From assembly GCF_007747795.1 (NCBI RefSeq), contig NZ_CP036275.1:62001-126000 (forward strand): a stretch of 64,000 nt of DNA, given 5' to 3'. The notes under the pieces were generated by a model. The model ran no database searches, was not told where the DNA came from, and saw only the letters and a program-made list of their open reading frames with translations. The DNA is from Maioricimonas rarisocia. GTDB taxonomy: Bacteria; Planctomycetota; Planctomycetia; Planctomycetales; Planctomycetaceae. Made by a program: the position numbers and the translations under genes. How positions within the stretch are numbered: position 1 is the first letter of the stretch; each line of letters begins with the position of its first letter. Of this stretch, positions 57,939-64,000 are shown in pieces.

Positions 57939-58673
57939 ATGTTGATTTCATCCGGGAGGACGCCGAAGCTGATGCTTGGTGCCATGCTCGCCGGCGGTAT
58001 CGTCGGCTGCTGTGGCCAGGCGCGGCAGTGCGGGACGCATGATCCCTGCGCCGCCGAGTGTGTCGCGACGGCGGGAACGCCCTGCGTCGGCAGTGGGCAT
58101 CACCTGCCGGCCACACAGTATTCGCCACGGCCGGTCGAATCGGACCCGGCCCATCTGCAGCCGCCAGCGGACGCGGAGCCGGTGCTGCCATCGGCTCCGG
58201 AGCCGACTCAGCAGGATCTGTATCCCGAGCCAGTTCCCGAGTCGGCCCCGCCTCCCCCGCCGGAAATGGACGAGGTGCCGCCTCCGCCACCGCTTCCGGG
58301 ATTCGCGAAGTCGCGGCTGCGACCCGGTTCCGGCCGGGGCAATGATGCTGTCGACGAGCCCGGAGATCCCGACCGGCCACGGGGACTGCTGTACCGCCTG
58401 CCGGGCGCGCCGAAACTGTTCAGCCCGTCGACGCCTCCTCCGGTGGAGGAGATTGCCCGCGAGGTTGAACGGCGCCCCATGCCGTCGAAGGCCGATGGAC
58501 CGGTCGAGTTCCGGTCACCGGCCGAAATGCGGATGCATCAGACGGTGAGTGCGCATGGGACGCAGCCGGTCACGCTGCTGCCGCCGGAACCGGTCGTTAA
58601 CGACGCGGCCGAACCGCTCCCGGCTCCTCGGACGATTCCGGTGGAGCACACCTTCGGGCATGTGCTCCCCTGA
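57939..58673 (+). CDS. Pro-rich exported protein, lipoprotein-like
   Basis: 244 aa from the ATG at 57939. The N-terminus has a short hydrophobic stretch ending LAGGIVGCCGQ, which may be a lipobox-like (VGC) signal. Several Cys lie in the next 35 residues (CGTHDPCAAEC). The middle (residues ~55-125) is a Pro/Glu-rich low-complexity linker (PESAPPPPPEMDEVPPPPP). The C-terminal region is polar with no recognised domain. It is probably attached to the envelope. A different start upstream (57882) is possible but less well supported. Confidence 0.6.
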   Translation: MLISSGRTPKLMLGAMLAGGIVGCCGQARQCGTHDPCAAECVATAGTPCVGSGHHLPATQYSPRPVESDPAHLQPPADAEPVLPSAPEPTQQDLYPEPVPESAPPPPPEMDEVPPPPPLPGFAKSRLRPGSGRGNDAVDEPGDPDRPRGLLYRLPGAPKLFSPSTPPPVEEIAREVERRPMPSKADGPVEFRSPAEMRMHQTVSAHGTQPVTLLPPEPVVNDAAEPLPAPRTIPVEHTFGHVLP

Positions 58674-59204
58674 CCGGCGTGACCTGCAGGCGGTCGGATC
58701 GCCGTGGCTGCAGTGCACATCGGGAGGCGATAACGAGCCGCGACCGTGAGGGAGTGGTGGGGCAGGCGTTCCTGCCGGCACGATCCCTCGCCGGTGCTTC
58801 GTGCTGGTACGGGGGCACAAGTTCCGCAGGGCCGGCTATTGCCGGCCGGATGAATCCGGTTCTATGGCACGAGCCTCCTGTCGCTGCGCGACCCCGGCTG
58901 GCGAGCAACCGTAGTGACCTGTCGCAGGTAGGCACTCAATTCGGGTGCCACTGGCGGCTTGCTCCGCCAGCGCGAACGTCGGGCGGTGCGAACTTCAGAA
59001 GTCGCAGGGTGGGTTAGCGAAGCGTAACCCACCATCCCGATGTGTCATGCATGCTCACCCGCCTGCGGCGTGAGAGCATGGCACCCACCGGGGATCAGGT
59101 GGGGCATTCCTGCCAGCCCGATCCTTCGAGCCTCGCAACGCGAGCTTCAGGCCTCTGAATGCCCCCTCCGGCCGCGACCGGTGGGCACGCCCTCAGGTCG
59201 TCTC
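58674..59204. repeat. 531-bp repeat mosaic
   Basis: Family C (58731-58790), family B (58827-58862, two fused palindromes gccggctattgccggccgg and gatgaatccggttc), a module with cacgagcctcctgtcgctg and ggtgccactggcggctt (58947), and the REP-like hairpin at 59008-59033. No gene is seen. Confidence 0.6.
59008..59033. repeat. REP-like palindrome ggtgggtta...taacccacc
   Basis: A perfect 9-bp inverted repeat with the loop gcgaagcg, one of the commonest REP-type sequences across bacteria. Here it is a single copy. Confidence 0.7.
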
Positions 59205-60662
59205 TCACTTCTTCTCATTCTGCTTCTGCTGCCGCAGGTATCGGACCGTCGGGAACTTCTCCATCGAGTACTCCCCGCCGTAGTTCTCCCGCAACTCGTC
59301 GCACCGCTGACGCATCTCCTGCAGGATATGGGCGTACTCCGGATCGTCTTTCACATTTGCCTTCTCGAGCGGATCATGCTTGAGGTCGTGCAGGAACTCC
59401 CCTTCCGGCAGATGCTCGATGTAGCGGGCGTACATGTACCGCTCGCCACGGACTCCTTCCCATTTGGGAATGTCGAACCGGTCCATCAGGTGTTCGCAGA
59501 AGAAGTCGGTTCGCCAGTCGGCTGGATCCTCGCCGTGCAGCAGCGGCGTCAGGTCTCTTCCCTGGTAGCTGGAGGGAACCCGCCCGGTCGCCATCGCGAC
59601 CATCGTTGCCGGGATGTCGACGTTCAGCACGAAGTGTTCGTCCACCCGGCCGCGCTGCTCATCCGGCAGTCGGGGATCGTAGACGACGGTTGGCACCCGC
59701 AGAGACTCGTCGAAGTGGCTCCACTTGCCGGCGAAGCCCCGTGAGCCTTTGTAGTAGCCGTTGTCGCCGGAGAAGATCACCACCGTGTTCTCGTCCAGGC
59801 CCTTTTCCTGCAGGGCCCGCAGCACGCGGCCCATATTGCGGTCCAGGCCGGTGATCATCCGGTAATACGCCTTGACATTGTGCTGGTACTTCTCGGGGGT
59901 GTCCCACCGCCAGAACCAGCGGGTTCGATGCATCGAGTTGTGGAAGAACGCGGGAAGTGTCTTCCAGTGATCGGTCTCGACGAGCGGCGGCGGAATCGTC
60001 ACGTCCTCGTACAGTCCGTCTTCGGCAGGAGGCCACGGAAAGTGATTCTCCTTGTCGCTGTCTTCGGCATGGGCGGCGTTGAAGCTGACTGACAGGCAGA
60101 AAGGCTTCTCCGCGCTGCAGCCGTCCAGGAACTCGATGCACTTGTCGCCGACGATGTCCGTCAGGTGCCGCGTGCTCCCGTCTGCCTGATTCTTGAAGTA
60201 CGGGTTGCGATTGAGCGGGACGAACGAGTCGAACATCCGGTCGGTGGAACCCTTGGGAACCGAGACGCCGAACTTGCCGATAAAACCGGTGCGGTAGCCG
60301 GCCTCCCGCATGACCACCGGATAGCTGTGGTCAACGATGCCGGGCTCGATCGGCGGCATGCCGAACGTGTACTTGTGTGAGCGTTCCCACAGGCCGGTGA
60401 GAATCGTGGCGCGGCTGGCGGCACAGATCGAGGTCGTGACGAACGCGTTGGAGAACCGGACCCCCTGGGCGGCCAGGCCGTCAATGACCGGAGTTTTCAG
60501 GATCGGATGCCCTGCACAGCCGAGGAAATCGGCCCGCTGGTCGTCCGACAGAAAGTAAATGATATTGGGGGGCTGCTCGGGCTGAGCGGCGGCCGGACGT
60601 GAACAGATGGTCACGCAGGCGATCGCTGCGGCGAGCATCCGGAGCGCGAGTTTCGGAGACAT
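59205..60662 (-). CDS. Sulfatase (arylsulfatase family), exported
   Basis: 485 aa with a signal peptide (LAAAIACVTICSRPAAA). Type I sulfatase active site: C80-A-A-S-R84 (ICAASRATILTG), where Cys becomes formylglycine, with metal ligands D40 and D41 (FLSDDQRAD) and the later SGDNGYY motif. The enzyme removes sulfate from a carbohydrate or similar ester, most likely a marine polysaccharide given planctomycetal biology. The Pro of the usual CxPSR is Ala, which is allowed in the family pattern. Convergent with the Pro-rich gene and monocistronic; a formylglycine-generating enzyme must be encoded elsewhere. Confidence 0.93.
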   Translation of the reverse strand: MSPKLALRMLAAAIACVTICSRPAAAQPEQPPNIIYFLSDDQRADFLGCAGHPILKTPVIDGLAAQGVRFSNAFVTTSICAASRATILTGLWERSHKYTFGMPPIEPGIVDHSYPVVMREAGYRTGFIGKFGVSVPKGSTDRMFDSFVPLNRNPYFKNQADGSTRHLTDIVGDKCIEFLDGCSAEKPFCLSVSFNAAHAEDSDKENHFPWPPAEDGLYEDVTIPPPLVETDHWKTLPAFFHNSMHRTRWFWRWDTPEKYQHNVKAYYRMITGLDRNMGRVLRALQEKGLDENTVVIFSGDNGYYKGSRGFAGKWSHFDESLRVPTVVYDPRLPDEQRGRVDEHFVLNVDIPATMVAMATGRVPSSYQGRDLTPLLHGEDPADWRTDFFCEHLMDRFDIPKWEGVRGERYMYARYIEHLPEGEFLHDLKHDPLEKANVKDDPEYAHILQEMRQRCDELRENYGGEYSMEKFPTVRYLRQQKQNEKK

Positions 60663-60865
60663 TCTGGTGGGCTCTCCCGGGTGAGTGACAGGGAAGGGGG
60701 CTGCCCGCCTGGGGGACTCCCGGGGAAGCAGCCGTTTTCCTTTGCGTCAAGCGACCAATCTGGTATTCTTGACGATCCGGCGGAAATACTGCGTGAGTGC
60801 GCGGTGGTCGCCGAAGTTAAGTCAACGGTCTCGATCGTTCCTGTATACAAGCAGAGGAGGTTTGG

Positions 60866-61060
60866 GTGGTCAAGTTGCGTCTGCGTGACAATGAATCGAT
60901 TCAGGATGCCGTGCGCCGCTTTCGGAAGCTCGTTGAGCATAGCGGCATCAAGAAGGAAATGCGTCGCCGCGAGTTCTACGAAAAGCCCAGCGAATCCAAG
61001 CGCCGTGAACGCCGCCGCGCCCGCAATCGCGCCCGCGTCAACCAGATGCACCTTGGCTAG
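60866..61060 (+). CDS. rpsU: 30S ribosomal protein S21
   Basis: 64 aa, GTG start with aggagg upstream. The sequence [20 protein letters not shown] and the basic C-terminus ([15 protein letters not shown]) match bS21, a small-subunit protein near the anti-Shine-Dalgarno site. It is monocistronic, divergent from the sulfatase and closed by an intrinsic terminator. Confidence 0.95.
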   Translation: MVKLRLRDNESIQDAVRRFRKLVEHSGIKKEMRRREFYEKPSESKRRERRRARNRARVNQMHLG

Positions 61061-61237
61061 ACTAGAGCCCGCCTGGCTCGTCAGCCGGTTCGTCTCACCG
61101 CGCCCGCGGGGCTCCCCTCCAGCTGAACGGGGACGCCCCGTCGCCGAGATGCGGTCGCGAAACGACCGAAGACGAACCGACCGGACACTGGCTCCGCCGG
61201 ACGGAGACGGCTGGAGCCTCCGGATACGAGAAGAGAC

Positions 61238-61264
61238 AGCACGCCACTGCGGCGTGCTTTTTTT
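61238..61264 (+). terminator. Intrinsic terminator downstream of rpsU
   Basis: Perfect 7-bp stem gcacgcc/ggcgtgc with loop actgc (extended by an A-T pair), followed by seven T. It lies 178 bp after the stop. Confidence 0.85.
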
Positions 61265-61338
61265 GTATCTGCTCCGACCCGATCTCGCCACTCCTGCCCC
61301 CCGACGCTGCTGCGCCGGGGGACCAGTGGACCCGTTCG

Positions 61339-63621
<2,283 letters not shown>

Positions 63622-63752
63622 GTCTATGTCCCTCGCGTGAGGATATCGGGAAGGTGCTGAGGATGAACTTCAAGCCGAACCCTGATTGTAACTGGCACGG
63701 CTGCGGGAAGCATCCGTCGGTGGACGTCGGCCGCGAGAGACGGCACGGTGAT
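63622..63752. other. Short gap between FAD oxidoreductase and amidase
   Basis: Promoter space for the minus-strand FAD oxidoreductase gene. Nothing else is recognised. Confidence 0.3.
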
Positions 63753-64000
63753 TCACACCTCTGGATGACGCGTGTGCCAGTCGGTCCGCTCCTGGTACGC
63801 GTTGGCGAGTCGAAGGAGAGTCAGCTCGTTGAAGGCGCGGCCGACGAACTGCAGGCCGGTCGGCAGGCCTTTCTCGCCGAAGCCGTTGGGAACCGAAACC
63901 GCGGGGATGCCGGAGGCGTTACTCGCTCCGCCGATCGAGGTCGATGCGAACCCGCGGGACCATTCGTGGAACGGCTGGTCGATCGGTCCCGCCACCGTGC
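63753..64000 (-). CDS. Amidase family protein, C-terminal end (partial)
   Basis: The last ~82 residues of a protein whose start lies beyond the window's right edge. SNASGIPAVSVPNGFGEKGLPTGLQFVGRAFNELTLLRLANAYQERT is the conserved C-terminal region of the amidase signature family, including GatA-like enzymes (quoted here in shortened form: SVPNGF, GLPTGLQFVGR). The Ser-Ser-Lys catalytic triad lies outside the window, so activity cannot be judged. Confidence 0.85.
   Translation of the reverse strand, partial: TVAGPIDQPFHEWSRGFASTSIGGASNASGIPAVSVPNGFGEKGLPTGLQFVGRAFNELTLLRLANAYQERTDWHTRHPEV

Overview
This is a 64 kb chromosomal window from a GC-rich bacterium, almost certainly a member of the Planctomycetota (Planctomycetaceae-like). 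The assignment rests on the gene content. There are two DUF1559 proteins with pilin-type prepilin leaders, three PEP-CTERM proteins, an arylsulfatase, a large secreted FAD oxidoreductase, a DUF1111 di-heme oxidoreductase, an SGNH-TPR fusion, an MJ0042-type zinc-ribbon protein and a YHYH-domain protein. The genes are mostly short transcription units separated by repeat-filled gaps. The genus is not resolved.

Layout. 0-9.3 kb: secreted or envelope proteins (YHYH tail, vanadium-type haloperoxidase, alpha/beta hydrolase, two paralogous PEP-CTERM proteins flanking a DUF1254 protein). 9.6-11.2 kb: an IS4-family element, with an identical second copy at 49.2-50.8 kb. 11.2-13.6 kb: a zinc-ribbon protein, a tandem duplication and a PEP-CTERM protein. 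13.9-16.7 kb: a probable antiphage locus with a P-loop/dCMP-deaminase fusion of the antiphage dCTP deaminase (AvcD) type, a small coupled ORF and a standalone HsdR-N nuclease-like protein. 17.3-23 kb: VOC protein, di-heme oxidoreductase, secreted repeat protein, DegT aminotransferase. 23.5-26.7 kb: a histone-H1-like protein and a UbiB kinase/ABC ATPase pair overlapping by 4 bp. 26.99-28.05 kb: an array of six related structured elements that look like small RNAs, each with a conserved GUGACUGGCCCGCCGC core and a covarying hairpin, five of which are capped by UNCG tetraloops. 28.2-31.1 kb: MtfA-like peptidase, His-rich protein, DUF1559 protein. 31.3-39.3 kb: a sucrose module (sucrose synthase, sucrose-phosphate synthase fused to a phosphatase, PfkB kinase, secreted GH32 enzyme). 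40-48.9 kb: Gly/Tyr-rich protein, SGNH-TPR protein, lipoprotein, DUF1559 protein, octaheme cytochrome c, NuoE-NuoF fusion. 51-64 kb: lipase-like hydrolase, zinc-ribbon protein, thioredoxin reductase, VWA membrane protein, ribosome recycling factor, Pro-rich lipoprotein-like protein, sulfatase, ribosomal protein S21, FAD oxidoreductase and a partial amidase.

How parts work together. The sucrose module can make sucrose (SPS-SPP), make or cleave it reversibly with UDP (sucrose synthase), phosphorylate a released sugar (PfkB) and hydrolyse sucrose or fructans outside the cytoplasm (GH32). The deaminase locus would deplete deoxycytidine nucleotides during phage infection. The intergenic gaps hold at least three recurring repeat families. 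One is a covarying hairpin with a GNRA loop. Another, a GCCGGC-type palindrome, is the insertion site of both IS copies. All functional calls rest on motifs visible in the translated sequence; no database search was possible.
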